The position numbers and the translations under genes were made by a program. The notes under the pieces were generated by a model, which worked only from the letters and a program-made list of their open reading frames with translations, searched no databases and was not told the origin of the DNA. A DNA stretch of 64,000 nucleotides from Pagrus major (Eukaryota > Chordata > Actinopteri > Spariformes > Sparidae): positions 15,170,160-15,234,159 of the forward strand of contig NC_133235.1 of assembly GCF_040436345.1 (NCBI RefSeq), read 5' to 3'. Positions 49,901 through 60,104 of the stretch are shown one piece after another. How positions within the stretch are numbered: position 1 is the first letter of the stretch; the number at the start of each line of letters is the position of its first letter.

Positions 49901-52900
49901 AGGAATGGACTGCTTACATTATTTAACCTGACACTTGCAATGCTGCAGTGCATCAAACTTTTAGACCACAGACCATGCATAATTCAACCACGGTGCTGAG
50001 AGCCTAAACGCTTGCACAAGACATGCACCATTCTCCAATCCTTTCCACCCATTTTGTAATTATTGTGTTTACAGGCATTTGTGTGGCAGTGGCTGGAAAT
50101 TATGCATCTCAAACCAGCTGCTTCGGCAAACACCTTTAGAGTTGCTTAGAGAGTGTGTAGCAGCTGGTAAATGAACATTCAAATGGTAAGACAAAATACA
50201 CTTCAACCACTTTAACACTTTTCTGATCTGTACCTGTACATGCTCTGATTTCATAGTTATATCAAAACCCTTGCATGACAAAACACTTGGGTTTTGTAGT
50301 GCTTGAGGAGCCTTCTGCGCTGTAGAAGTCTGACCTTTCCACTCACACCCTCTGGGGCAACTGGAGATCTGCAAACTGAGCTGTCAATGACTAAGTGTGG
50401 TACTGACTCAGAGGCCTTACAGTGCGAGCAGAGCTGGAGGTATTGACACGAATGTGGCAGCAGCCTACATGACTATACCCTAATGCAGGAGCTCAGTGAA
50501 GCAGAGTGGATCAATCTCACCTAACAGGACATGAATGAAAATCAATGCACAGGACACAATTTATTCAACAGCTGCCGGTGGTTTAAAAATCCTACAAGCA
50601 AGACGGTCAAACGAGTCAACTGTGTTTAACCTCATATCACTTCATTAGTTACAGACGCCATTCCTTTTCGCACTGTGTGAAGCTCTGCTGACCTTGCAAA
50701 GCATCATTAAGTACTCTGCACACTGTAAATCTGTCTCTGCAGCAATGGCACTGAAACATACAACTGCACATTTCCTGTACTAGAGTGATTCTGATTCAAA
50801 TGTAAGATCTCTGTAAAAGAAAGCACTCTGACTGCCTCAGATGATCTGTGCATTAATCTGTTTTAGGGAAATAAGGAGGACTTGGCTCGGATTCTCAGCT
50901 CTCTGGACTCCCGCCAGGTGTCCAGGGACATGCCTGGTGTTCCATTGCCACCTACTGGGCCTGAGGTCCACTGACACTGGTGCAAAATAAAAAACTGGCC
51001 GGGACAATAGTTGCTATGTTAATCCCTCATGATCAAGGATAAGGTTTTACTTTTTAAAATATTAACATGCTAAAGTTAGAAGGAACTGTGTCAAAATAAA
51101 TAGAGCAGTAAGCTGCAAATACAAGATATTTTGTACAGACATCATTAATCATGTCAATGTCAATACTCCGTATTCAGCAAACCGAAAATGCTTAGTCATG
51201 CTGCCTAAAAATGACTCCTCGCTTTATTGATCTGAGCCTTCAAAAATTCTCCTTACTCAGCACAACCTAAGACTTGGCATGTCACAGAAACTTGATCGGA
51301 TTACCCTGAAATACGAGAGCAGTGAAATCTTATTCTGAAGCCATTCTCCAAATTTAAAACGCTCACCAATACCGGTGTCAAAGACAAAAGGACCTCAGCT
51401 TATGATGGATCTAAGCCCCCACAGCCCTCTGCCCCTCCTCCTATGAAGATGCATCATGAATCAGCTGACCTGCCACAGTGCAGTTAGTAGAGCCTGACTG
51501 AGCGCAGCGTGGGACCTGTCCACCAACATCAACATCTCATGACAACAGACAACAACACGAGGAACAAAGCCCAACACTGAGAAATCCTTTTCATCTAAAA
51601 CAACTCATCTTGCTGACAAACGACAGAACAGAGGCAATCAGCAGAGCAATTTTAACATCCAAGCTCTGCAGGCTCTGACAATTGGCAGCTAATTCACACA
51701 ATCGCAGCCCCAGATTGAAGGTGGAAATTAAATGTTGAAACATGTAAAACCTGAACAATAAGACAGGAGATATAGTTAGATGCTCACCGGTATTCCCGTA
51801 AGCACCAAGGACAGACTCCCAAAATAACTGATAATTACACATTCTGTCTGTGCGTTGGTGGTGTAAAAAGCAGGACATTTATAGGCCAATTCAGCGTTTC
51901 TTTTCATGTAAATCAAAAATGCAATGGTAGGAGCGCTACCTGGAATCAAAATGAGTTGGATAGGGATAAATGTAGACGTTAAAATCACAAGAAAAACTCC
52001 AAGGCACTCTCTAACCCTTTACCCACCTTAAAAACAAAGGTCTATCATAATCATGCCATGACAACGAAGGTATTTTAATAGTTTAGTGCCTTGGAGTTTT
52101 TTTCCTATGTTTTTTTCCCCTTTCATGCGTTTTCAGAAGGCTGGGTCAGTGTCTGCTGACCAAAAAGGCTAAAAACATGTTTTTTTCATTATAGTAACAT
52201 TCAGATTTTTGTAGCTACATTGTGCATTCACCACAATAAACCACATTTGCTTAATTAACACAGTCAACTTTGACAGGATTGAAAAAACATATGAGGAGAT
52301 GTGAGACAGTTAACAGGGCAAGAAAAATATTGTTCTGCCACCAAAATGATGACTCCTTTTTCTCTAATCTTTCTCCTGTTTCTTAAGAAATACTGTAAAG
52401 TTTGACCTTTTCAAGCCTCTAAATGAAACAATCTACAGGAAACTAGCTCATAATCACATCCAACCTGTGAAGATAGCTCAACAAGACACAAAGCCAATTA
52501 ATTAGTTGAAAAAAAGTATAATCAATATAGTTAATGTTTTGGCAACACTAACACTGATTCTCCTACATATATAAACACTAAGACTAAACTGAAACATACC
52601 GGAGGTTTTACAACATTCAGAACTTTCAAAACATCAGAATATTCTTAGTACATATAAATCCTCCTCAGCTCAAATGCATCTGTGGTTCATTCAAAACCAA
52701 AGAGCAGAAGTAACGCAATGATCACAGAATGGAGTGATCAACATGTGTGAGAGGTACATCAACAAAAGAAGAGGAGAGAGCAGAATCCCGAGGGAGCTCC
52801 CACATACTCTTTGTTGTGTTTAAGAGCCAGGTGGTCTGACTCAAAGTAATACACGTCTGGCTCCTCCTCCTCCTCCTCCTCCTCCTCCTCTTCTGCAGCC

Positions 52901-54891
52901 TGGCTCCGTGTCACCTCCTTGCTTGACTCGGCCTCTTTGCCCTCCACAGGCAAACCTTCGTCATCACCTGCCCCGTCTCCTGGATCCACGGAGACCAGCT
53001 CCTCACTGGAGGGGCCAACAGAGTCTGAAGGAGCAGGTTCCTCCACCATAGGGCAGTCCTCCTCCAGCCCAACCACCACTTCCCCCTCTTCCCTCAAGGG
53101 ACCATTGTCTCTGGGGGGAGAGCTGAGCTTGGAGGAGGAGGCCTTGCCACCATTGGCAGCCCTCCTGGGTGAAGTCCGCAGGGTGTATCTGTGTTCATAG
53201 AGCTCTGTGAAGGAGGGGGGCGTGCTGGATATTGAGGGGTTGCACCCTGGCTCTGTGGGGGAGGGGGTTGTTGCTAGCGGGGGTGTAGTTTCTCCTGAGT
53301 TGCTGTTGTTGATGATTGGACTACAGTTCATGTTGGTTATAGAAGCGGAGGTGGAGGCAGTAGCTTCCTGCACCGGTGTTAGCGGTCGGCCATTGGTATC
53401 GTTCTCGCTCTCCATCACCTGCTCCTCATGGGCCAGACACAGTGAGTCGCCCACCACATCAACCTCCACCTCCTCCACCTCCTGCTCCTTGGCCACTATC
53501 AACTCAGGGACAGGATCCTCTGTAATGGCCTCAAATGTCAGCGCAGATGAGGCTGGCGATTCCCCTGAGCCAGAGACCTCCATCTGCACAGGGACAGAGT
53601 TTCTACAAGGCACAGCGGAGTCTGGGGATGAGGGAGTCCCCATCTGACTGCCGTTGAGCAGCGACGGGCAGTTGGCGGCAGGGGTGGGATTTGCACTAGG
53701 CTCTTCAGTGAGTGTGCTAGGTTCCTCCGGTTTGTTCTCTCTGAGTCCATTAGAAGCCTTGTGAGCATTCGGGGGCTGAGCTGGCCTGTCACAGTCCACA
53801 TGACCATCATCTGCTGACCCACCCATCAGCTCACCTTCCTCTTTACTGAGGACCGGTGAGGCAGGAGCTGCGTTAGCAGAGTTTTGGCTGGAAAATTCTT
53901 CACAACTGTTGTCCTTGCTTGACTCTGGGACAGAGACTGGACTTTCAGGTTCCGAAAGCTCAGAGTCCTCCTCGTGTCCCTGAGACTCTCCAGAGCGGGA
54001 GCAACGCTTGGCCCTTTTGATTTGAGGGCAGACATCCCGAGCCCCCTTCCCTCTATCACAGTTCTCGGATTTCTCGGGACTAATGTCTTTTTCTAAACAG
54101 GACACGCCCCGCTTTCTGGAGCTGGTCCACTGCTCCGCCTCAGCAGGAGAAGCATTCAAGTCAGTTACCTTTGCCTGCAAAGAGGCCTGCTGCTGACCAT
54201 CTTGCAGATTGTCCTCCTTGGCAACCTGATTTGAATCATGCTTGGCGTCCTGCTTTGTGTCCTGTTTAGCATCCTCCTTAAAGTCTTGCCTCGACTCTTG
54301 CTTGGCGTCCTGTTTCGACTCCTGCTTTGACTCCTGCTTTGACTCCTGCTTTGACTCCTGCTTGGGGCCCTGCTTGGTGTCCTGCTTTGACTCCTGCTTT
54401 GACTCCTGCTTTGACTCCTGCTTTGATTCCTGCTTGGCGCCCTGCTTGGCGCCCTGCTTGGCGTCCTGCTTGGTGTCCTGCTTGGTGTCCTGCTTTGACT
54501 CCTGCTTTGACTCCTGCTTGGCACCCTGCTTGGTGTCCTGCTTTGACTCCTGCTTGGCGCCCTGCTTGGCGTCCTGCCTTGACTCCTGCTTTGACTCCTG
54601 TTTGGCGTCCTGTTTCGAGTTCTGCCTGGCGTCCTGTTTGGCGTCCTGTTTCGAGTCCTGCCTGGCGTCCTGCTTTGAGTCCTGCTTCGACTCCTGCCTG
54701 GCGTCCTGCTTCGATTCCTGCCTGGCGTCCTGCTTCTTCTTGGGGGAGCGGGCACGAGGTAGCGGAGACACAGAGGTCTCCTCCGGCTGGGCGATGCTGC
54801 GGTTCCTGAGGGTTCGACCACAAAAGTTCTCATCCAATCCATTGAGCCCCACTGACGACCTTGTGACGCGCGAGGAACGGGACGCGGCCAT
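40823..54891 (-). CDS. zzz3: ZZ-type zinc finger-containing protein 3 (complete CDS, 11 coding exons)
   Basis: ZZZ3 is a nuclear subunit of the ATAC histone acetyltransferase complex; its ZZ finger reads the histone H3 tail. Exons on the - strand join in frame to 1,094 residues: 54956-52808, 49864-49726, 48274-48127, 48011-47899, 47194-47123, 46499-46398, 46020-45925, 44740-44591, 42618-42484, 41907-41807, 40967-40823. The start [20 protein letters not shown] and the end [12 protein letters not shown] equal the human protein. In order: conserved N-terminus; tetrapeptide repeat (53-232); disordered acidic region with VDVVGDS and [13 protein letters not shown]; poly-Glu; DVYYFESDH; coiled coil (about 696-741); SANT/Myb (about 845-905); ZZ finger (1014-1058, ligands C1014, C1017, C1029, C1032, C1041, C1044, H1054, H1058). 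It is about 190 residues longer than human ZZZ3 (903), mostly from the repeat. Confidence 0.96.
41807..41907 (-). CDS. zzz3: zzz3 exon: ZZ zinc finger core
   Basis: 101 nt, acceptor gtgcag, donor gtgaga. Encodes [19 protein letters not shown] and DFCSNCSD, with three CxxC pairs. The last Cys codon is split with the next exon. Confidence 0.97.
42484..42618 (-). CDS. zzz3: zzz3 exon between SANT and ZZ domains
   Basis: 135 nt, phase 0 at both ends, acceptor acccag, donor gtgagg. Encodes [20 protein letters not shown] and ends MRHVGYK; basic, helical-looking. Confidence 0.95.
42619..44590 (-). other. zzz3 intron (2.0 kb)
   Basis: No exon. Holds an attaatcgattaat-type repeat fragment (43003-43110) and, at about 43,810-44,290, a stretch with caaaggtgttaaagtggagc that looks like another dispersed repeat. 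Confidence 0.5.
44591..44740 (-). CDS. zzz3: zzz3 exon
   Basis: 150 nt, phase 0 at both ends, acceptor cctcag, donor gtaact. Encodes [31 protein letters not shown] and ends SADDS; human has RRQHPLNKHLFKPSTF and EPPVYMDEDDD. Confidence 0.95.
44741..45924 (-). other. zzz3 intron (1.2 kb)
   Basis: Nothing recognised except a short tatcggtatcgg-like fragment at about 45110-45190. Confidence 0.5.
45925..46020 (-). CDS. zzz3: zzz3 exon: end of SANT domain
   Basis: 96 nt, phase 0 at both ends, acceptor ttccag, donor gtattt. Encodes [20 protein letters not shown] and [12 protein letters not shown]. Confidence 0.96.
46398..46499 (-). CDS. zzz3: zzz3 exon: SANT domain
   Basis: 102 nt, phase 0 at both ends, acceptor gatag, donor gtgaca. 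Encodes [20 protein letters not shown] followed by [14 protein letters not shown], almost the same as human. Confidence 0.96.
46500..47122 (-). other. zzz3 intron with a dispersed repeat (46775-46955)
   Basis: The stretch cctccactaaggaggttatg, caaaaactactgaatggatt and gtgcggatccatg...cggatccagga matches the landmark order of a widespread fish repeat. Rest unremarkable. Confidence 0.5.
47123..47194 (-). CDS. zzz3: zzz3 exon: start of SANT domain
   Basis: 72 nt, phase 0 at both ends. Encodes [20 protein letters not shown] then VEEQ. The Trp is the first aromatic of the SANT/Myb fold. Confidence 0.95.
47899..48011 (-). CDS. zzz3: zzz3 exon
   Basis: 113 nt; acceptor ccctcag, donor gtatgg. Encodes [20 protein letters not shown] and ends NGRQTQ; human GLPARPKSPLDPKKDGES. 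The upstream intron is only 115 nt. Confidence 0.94.
48127..48274 (-). CDS. zzz3: zzz3 exon with non-canonical GC donor
   Basis: 148 nt; acceptor ccctcag. Encodes [16 protein letters not shown]...KLIFDK(G), human [12 protein letters not shown]...KLVFDK. To join in frame with the next exon (GLPDRPKSP) it must end GACAAAG, which is followed by gcatgt. No in-frame GT donor was found nearby, so a GC-AG intron is the best reading. Confidence 0.9.
48275..49725 (-). other. zzz3 intron (1.45 kb)
   Basis: Contains a repeat with gtatcgctcatcgtattg and gaagcgatacgatatatta at about 48895-49010; nothing else recognised. Confidence 0.5.
49726..49864 (-). CDS. zzz3: zzz3 exon: coiled coil
   Basis: 139 nt; acceptor gtgtcag, donor gtaaca. 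Encodes [15 protein letters not shown]... ending FVEQLQKR, matching human [15 protein letters not shown]. Heptad-like spacing of Leu and Ile suggests a coiled coil. Confidence 0.95.
49865..52807 (-). other. zzz3 intron (2.9 kb)
   Basis: I see no exon, clear repeat or RNA gene. Confidence 0.5.
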
Positions 54892-54956
54892 ACTACGGCG
54901 GGTGCCTACAGTCTCCTCATCCTGGTGCTCTCTCCTCTGCAGCAGAATGTGGGCAC
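52808..54956 (-). CDS. zzz3: zzz3 large first coding exon (start ATG at 54891)
   Basis: 2,149 nt; acceptor acag before 54956, donor gtatgt after 52808. The 65 nt before the ATG at 54889-54891 are 5' UTR and contain a small upstream ORF (ATGAGGAGACTGTAG). Coding part is 2,084 nt (694 codons plus GA), encoding the N-terminus, the KQ repeat and the disordered acidic region, ending LALKHNK(D). The donor is placed inside AAAGAGTATGTG at AAAGA|gtatgt because the next exon supplies T to make Asp, giving KHNKDYQRLL as in human. Confidence 0.93.
52861..52893 (-). repeat. (GAG)n poly-glutamate tract in zzz3
   Basis: Ten GAG plus one GAA encode eleven glutamates immediately before [10 protein letters not shown]. 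Human ZZZ3 has a shorter EEEDDD at this site. Confidence 0.95.
54196..54735 (-). repeat. 12-bp coding minisatellite (KQ(D/E)(A/S/T) repeat of zzz3)
   Basis: Residues 53-232 of ZZZ3 are about 45 tetrapeptides, about 41 of them clear, with consensus (K/R)-Q-(D/E/G)-(A/S/T), e.g. KQESKQDA. The DNA unit is 12 bp (ctgctttgactc and ctgcttggcgtc on the + strand). Clear units span 54244-54735 and decay towards 54196. Human ZZZ3 has nothing comparable between SPKK and its conserved downstream blocks. Confidence 0.95.
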
Positions 54957-56162
54957 CTGTAAAACACACACAGACAGATACATGCACTTCATTAAGTCAA
55001 AACAATCAGTGAAACCTTTACAGCGCAATGGTTACACCATCGCACAACCTATACAACCGCTATAGGTTTGGTCAGCCAAGCTTCAACGAACCCATGAATG
55101 GTACCCCAGGGGGTTTCAAACTGACGTGTTCACCTAAAGTTATTAAATTTTTGTTAAATACCGCTTGGGTCATTTCTCAGCTCACTTCAGAGGGGTATTG
55201 ATTTCTCCTGTCATTGTAGCTAAGCAACACGTTCTGTCCACAGGCAGAAGTTGATGTCATATCCCAGGTCTGTACAAATTACACACCCTCTACCTACATT
55301 TACAAAAGGTAGAAGATCTTACACTGGCAGAAGAAGTCTCTTTTGACACTTCACAAATGTCACAGCTGTGAGACTCATCTGTATGTACTTTGTAACTCGA
55401 GAGATAAAAGGTGACTACAGCGCAGCAAACACTTTAAGTAATGAAAAGCCCCGAAAGCTGGCAAGCAGCTGATTTAGAAAAAGGTAAACTATCTGCATTG
55501 AAACTAAACATAATCAAATAACCAAGCCATCATGCAGAACGCATGTGTTTCAGAGAGCCATATTTATTTCCTCCCTGAAGAGATTATTGCTTATTCTGTC
55601 ACACAAAGAATACAAACGGTTTACTGGTTGACTGATTTCTGACACAGAAGATACACGGTAATTCTCACACCCAATTCAGCAGAGATAACACTGCAGACAT
55701 AGGTTTGTCATCGCACACTGCAGGCTGTTTATCTCTTTATAACAGGTGTGCCACAGGACCAACAGGCTGCAATCCGTCCACAACTTATCACAACGCGCAA
55801 AAAAATTGAAATGCTCCGACAACAACAATCCTACACAGGGCTTACAGGCTTAGAGTGTGGACAACTATAGAGGCTTAGGACAGGACGATTCACTTCCTGA
55901 CACAATTTAAGGCACAACAAAGGCTTCCACAACTCGCTGTGTGTCGCCAGAGGTATCCCGCAGATGAAGTACATTACTGTGCATCAGAACAGAAATCCTA
56001 GCTTACAGTCTGAACTGGAAAAATGACACAATCCAAATGTTACCAATGTCACTCCTGTGAACGTCTTTACCTTACATTTATCTCACTGACATTAAACTTG
56101 TTAGTGAGGCAAACATATTTGATCAACTAATTGGGCTACTCATCAACACAGATGTGTGTGTA

Positions 56163-56206
56163 ATAATATATATACATATATATATATATATATATCTTTA
56201 CATATA

Positions 56207-56250
<44 letters not shown>
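56163..56250 (+). repeat. (TA)n/(CA)n compound microsatellite
   Basis: atatat and acatat runs followed by about 34 bp of CA. Confidence 0.95.
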
Positions 56251-56253
<3 letters not shown>

Positions 56254-56652
56254 TGTATACAGCCAGTTTACTCTGGTTTCTCTCAGTGTTTTTTTGCTGC
56301 ACATATCATAAAAAGGTCACAGAAATGTTGCACTGTGTTTGAAAAAAGAAGCAGAAAGCACCACGATGGCTGGCGGTCACTGAAGAATAAAAACACTATA
56401 GTGAAGTAGCATTCACATCCCAAAAATCCCCTCAAGTAATAGAGATTACATTAAGGTTGCTTTGTGAAGAACTACAAAGAAGTCCGCCCAATTTTACACA
56501 CATTAACTCCACAAACAACTCAATTCAGTGGGCAAGTCTGCAACTGTACACTTAATCATCTATCACTCTTAGTCTCAGTATACAGTAATTAGTTATAAAG
56601 TTATCTCTGTGCATGTTAATGTGCAGTTAATGAAAGAAGGGGGGATTTAAGA

Positions 56653-56654
<2 letters not shown>

Positions 56655-56692
<38 letters not shown>
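56655..56692 (+). repeat. (TC)n(CA)n microsatellite
   Basis: tctctctctctctc followed directly by cacacaca to 56692. Confidence 0.95.
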
Positions 56693-58989
56693 AACTTGCC
56701 GGTAAAGTATCCTCTAGATGATAGCTCCAAATAATAAATCTAACGACAGAGGACAATAAAAACCAGACACAGTAAAGGTCATATTAAAGTGACATTCAGT
56801 GGAGATGATCTCACGTGGTGTCCTTTGAAAAAAGATGAGACACAGTCAGAGTCTCCTGTTGTAGAGGAGAGAATTATTGCATCAATTAGCATTGTGGACA
56901 TGGTGCTCATTTACATCAGCCTATGAGCCGACCTCTGTCGAATCCGATTTAAAAGCTCCTCGTTGCCTTTCTTGGGACAATCCCTCCCTTTTTAAAAACA
57001 CAGCCACATCAAAACCAAAAGCTACTCTGGCTACAAATACATTTTGATAGTATTTCTTCAGGAGTTAACGTACTGGTCACCTCCAACGAGCACTACCACA
57101 TGCACACATTACTCACACTCTGCTAAAGACTCCAGCTGAGAAAGCTAATGTGATTTGTCCATGCATAAAATAAGAGAGGGAAAGAAAGAAACACAGATGG
57201 GGGGGGGGGGGGGGAGCAGGGGGCAGGTTATTTAGACTGAGCACTCACCCTGAGACTCAAATTGACAAAACTAATTAAGCTTGCTCATCTGACCTACTGT
57301 CAAAAAAACTAGCTCACTAATCACTACTGCAGAATGATCAGGGTTACAGTTTGGCTGAATAACTGTGAAAAATGTGCTCACACTTCCACGTCCCAATAAT
57401 TAACACGTTGTTAGAAAAGCTGGCAAAGCCTCAACGAATAATGAATAATGAATCAATAAACATCTAATGCTGCCTTCAGGTGCCCGTTGGAAATGTCAGA
57501 ATCAAAGTTCTGCTCCGAAGAAAGAAACAATTTAAAGCGAGTTCTGATTACTCTGACAATGACTGCCCTATCTTAGCTTAGGCTCAAACTAATTTAAAAC
57601 ACACCCAACGGAGGTGCAATGACAGGAATGTCGTAAAATAGTGCCCGTGGTTAGACAGCATGTGGGATAGATTGCTTTTTTTTTTCCCAGTCCACACTGT
57701 TAACATGCAAAAAATGTTGGGTTTGAGGGCCAATCATTAACAAACTCCATGAATGACAGGGGTCTTTTCAGGCTGTGGAGTGTGCAGTGGATTAGGATGA
57801 AATCATAAGCTTCCCAGAAGTATAGATGCTATGAACGTTAAGCCAAAGGTTCAAAACTTGAAAAAGATAAACGCGTATAAAATACTTGTTTCTGTTTCTA
57901 AAGTGTTCGAACAGATAACCGACTCTCTGTTTGAACTGCTTATAACTCATGTCAACAATCAGGCCATAATGTCTGATGAGGAGTGATCATTGCTTTGTTT
58001 TATGGGGTCAAAAGCCAAAAAGGTCGGGCCCCACCGCTTCAGACCACACACACCGGCATACGAATACTGACAGTGGACATTTTGTATCTTATATAAACAT
58101 TTCATTGTGATAACTTCGACTGAAGGAAATACAAGTATCATCCCTGCGTCTTCAAGGAACATAACTCCACAGACACTACAGTACTGTTAATACATTGTAA
58201 TAGGGTTGGAGCGAGCAGGTTTATAGTCCTAATGCAATATTCTGACAGACAAGGTTTGAAAATAACAACTTATGCTAACAGGCAGCAGTTTATCCATAAA
58301 TACTGAAAGTGTCATAGCCAGAAGATGTTATTAGTCTATCAGACATGACCCATGTGTGACTGTAATCCTCGATCAAGCCACTTCCTGTTCTTCACTAAAG
58401 CGCGTGTTTGGTTGTGGAGTTATGTTAACACGTGCTGATTACATTACTATCATCATGACAGACCAGGTCTTACATGTGGGCCACTTGCCATAATAAGCAA
58501 ACACTGGTTTCATTGACAATTTAAGGCTGTAAACTCCGGCTCTACATAAGTAAACACACATCTTGCAAGCTAAGTGTGAAGGCTATTGTTGGCAAACCAG
58601 CTCAGCCAACGTCCGCAACTGAGTTCAGGCTCAGAAATGTGTTTAATGAAAACCAAAAAAAGCTTCGTTTTACCGTCATGTTGGACTGTTCATCACTGTT
58701 ACTGACCTGCAGTTCAACACTTCCACGGGGCCTACTGGCAACACAAAATCCACGGAGTGGTCTTGGTATACATACCGATGAGAATCGCTCAAATCCCAAC
58801 ATCCCAGCTAATCAGCTGCCGGGAGCTCAATGTGGACAAAGTTGTAAGCTGGAGGATGATGTTAAACTACACCTCACCAGGTTGCAGCTGCACGTGTTGC
58901 CGGTTAAGTTAACACTAGTTTGCAGCAGGTGAACTCTAAAGTTCAGGATTAAAACTCCGATCACACGTTCAGGCAAAACAACCAAATTG

Positions 58990-59650
58990 ATCCATGGAGC
59001 TGGCGAGCAAGCTAAACGTTAGCATGGACCAACTTCCAAGCAAACGTTACTTGACCTAGCTTGCTGTTTAGCGGGCTAACCTTAGCAAACTAACTTACCG
59101 TTAGCTCTCAGGGCTAAATATAAAACATTAACGCTTGAGACACCAAATTGCAGACTGTTGCACCCGTGATATTTAAATATTATCCTAAACGCTCCCCAAG
59201 ACACCTGCCAAACAAGTACACAACAACCTAACCGAGACAATTTTCTTTTCTTTTTTTCTGATGAACGACTAGTTAGCCAAGTTGGCTAACGTTACCGTCG
59301 CTAGTTCTTCTCGGCTAGTTTTCCTGTTAACTGCATCGTGCAGAAAAGAATCGTGGCGATTTCAGCTGTAGCCTCTCTGGTAACGTTAGCTTACTTGCAT
59401 GCTAGCTAAACTAGCTCGACAACTGATACAGCCATCAAGTACACCAATAATACCCACTGATAGAAGGAATCGCTACTAACATTGTGTTTCGCCGAGGTTT
59501 ACAGTTCAACTGCTGCGCACAGGCAGAAGCAGCATGGTTAGCAACCAAGCGGTATAACGGTGATTGGTAACCAGTTAGCAGCTACGGCTAGCCGCAGCAG
59601 CCTAATATTAGCTAGCCAAGCTAGCTGATTGTTCCGCGCATAACTTTGCC
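58990..59650. promoter_or_regulatory. Stretch rich in ttagc / taacgtta / gctagc motifs next to the zzz3 promoter
   Basis: Repeated but irregular words: aacgttagc, ggctaacgttacc, gtaacgttagc, gctagctaaactagc, tattagctagcc, aagctagctga. They are not in tandem and are self-complementary. They cluster in the 900 bp next to the leader exon. Function unknown. Confidence 0.45.
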
Positions 59651-59794
59651 GATGTATTTGTGTACTTCCAACAATGCCGCTCATAGACATTTTTGGTGGG
59701 CTAATAAATTAAAGTTTTGTCATATGCCGCACTACAAGCACCGAACTGGAGGCACACTTCTAAATAACGTTTGTAGCTCAAGAATTACACATAC

Positions 59795-59880
59795 CTCACT
59801 TCCGTAAATTTGCTGCACGTTCGGCCGCAGCCATGTTTTCAATCCAGTCAACTAGTCGGGGTGTGTGAGCCGATTCAACC
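59795..59880 (-). other. zzz3: zzz3 non-coding leader exon (5' UTR)
   Basis: On the - strand the sequence ends GGAAGTGAG before gtatgtgta, a good donor at 59795/59794. It sits 4.8 kb upstream of the coding exon and 220-250 bp after the usp33 poly(A) region, where the zzz3 start is expected. It contains the short ORF 59834-59796 (ATGGCTGCGG... ending AAG TGA, 12 residues), so it is not joined in frame to ZZZ3. The 5' limit is a guess. Confidence 0.55.
59796..59834 (-). other. Upstream ORF in the zzz3 leader
   Basis: ATG to TGA, 13 codons including stop (MAAAERAANLRK), stopping one base before the leader donor. Together with a 5-codon uORF in the next exon it may limit ZZZ3 translation. Confidence 0.5.
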
Positions 59881-59900
59881 GCGCTCATCAAAATGCAACA
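59796..59900 (-). promoter_or_regulatory. Probable zzz3 core promoter with ETS- and YY1-like sites
   Basis: On the - strand aaaacATGGCTGCGGCC resembles the YY1 site (AAnATGGCGGC), and CGGAAGTG is an ETS/GABP core. Both are typical of TATA-less housekeeping promoters just downstream of the start. No TATA box seen. Confidence 0.45.
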
Positions 59901-60104
59901 CAATACTGTACATTTGTGCCCCTGCCAAGAGTGCAATCGGTCACACACTCTGGGGTCACCTCGCTTAATTGATGATTATTGAGTGACACCTCCTATGACA
60001 GATAAATACATAGTGTCTCTGACTTTTCTTTTCTAATTTAGCCCTTGTTTCATCCGGCAGAAATCATGACAGGGTGACACAATCAAGATGCCCACAAGGT
60101 TCAA

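Larger units (their letters stand above)
54957..59794 (-). other. zzz3 first intron (4.8 kb)
   Basis: Separates the leader exon from the first coding exon. Contains a TA/CA microsatellite (56163-56250), a TC/CA microsatellite (56655-56692), a G16 run (57199-57214) and, near the promoter, a stretch dense in ttagc/taacgtta motifs (58990-59650). A further 5' UTR exon inside it cannot be excluded. Confidence 0.55.

Noticed and set aside
53207..53647. 146-codon + ORF inside the zzz3 large exon
   Set aside because: Antisense shadow of the low-complexity acidic region of ZZZ3.
54244..54735. CRISPR-like array of short direct repeats
   Set aside because: Units are 12 bp, contiguous and without unique spacers, and lie in the coding frame of a vertebrate gene.
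54242..55012. 256-codon + strand ORF, Cys/Ser-rich, looks like a repetitive secreted protein
   Set aside because: It is antisense to the zzz3 minisatellite exon; the ZZZ3 frame has conserved sequence on both sides, and the antisense frame is open only because the 12-bp unit lacks stops.
59796..59834. Leader-exon ATG as the true ZZZ3 start
   Set aside because: It meets a stop after 12 codons, and the conserved N-terminus [12 protein letters not shown] starts at 54891.
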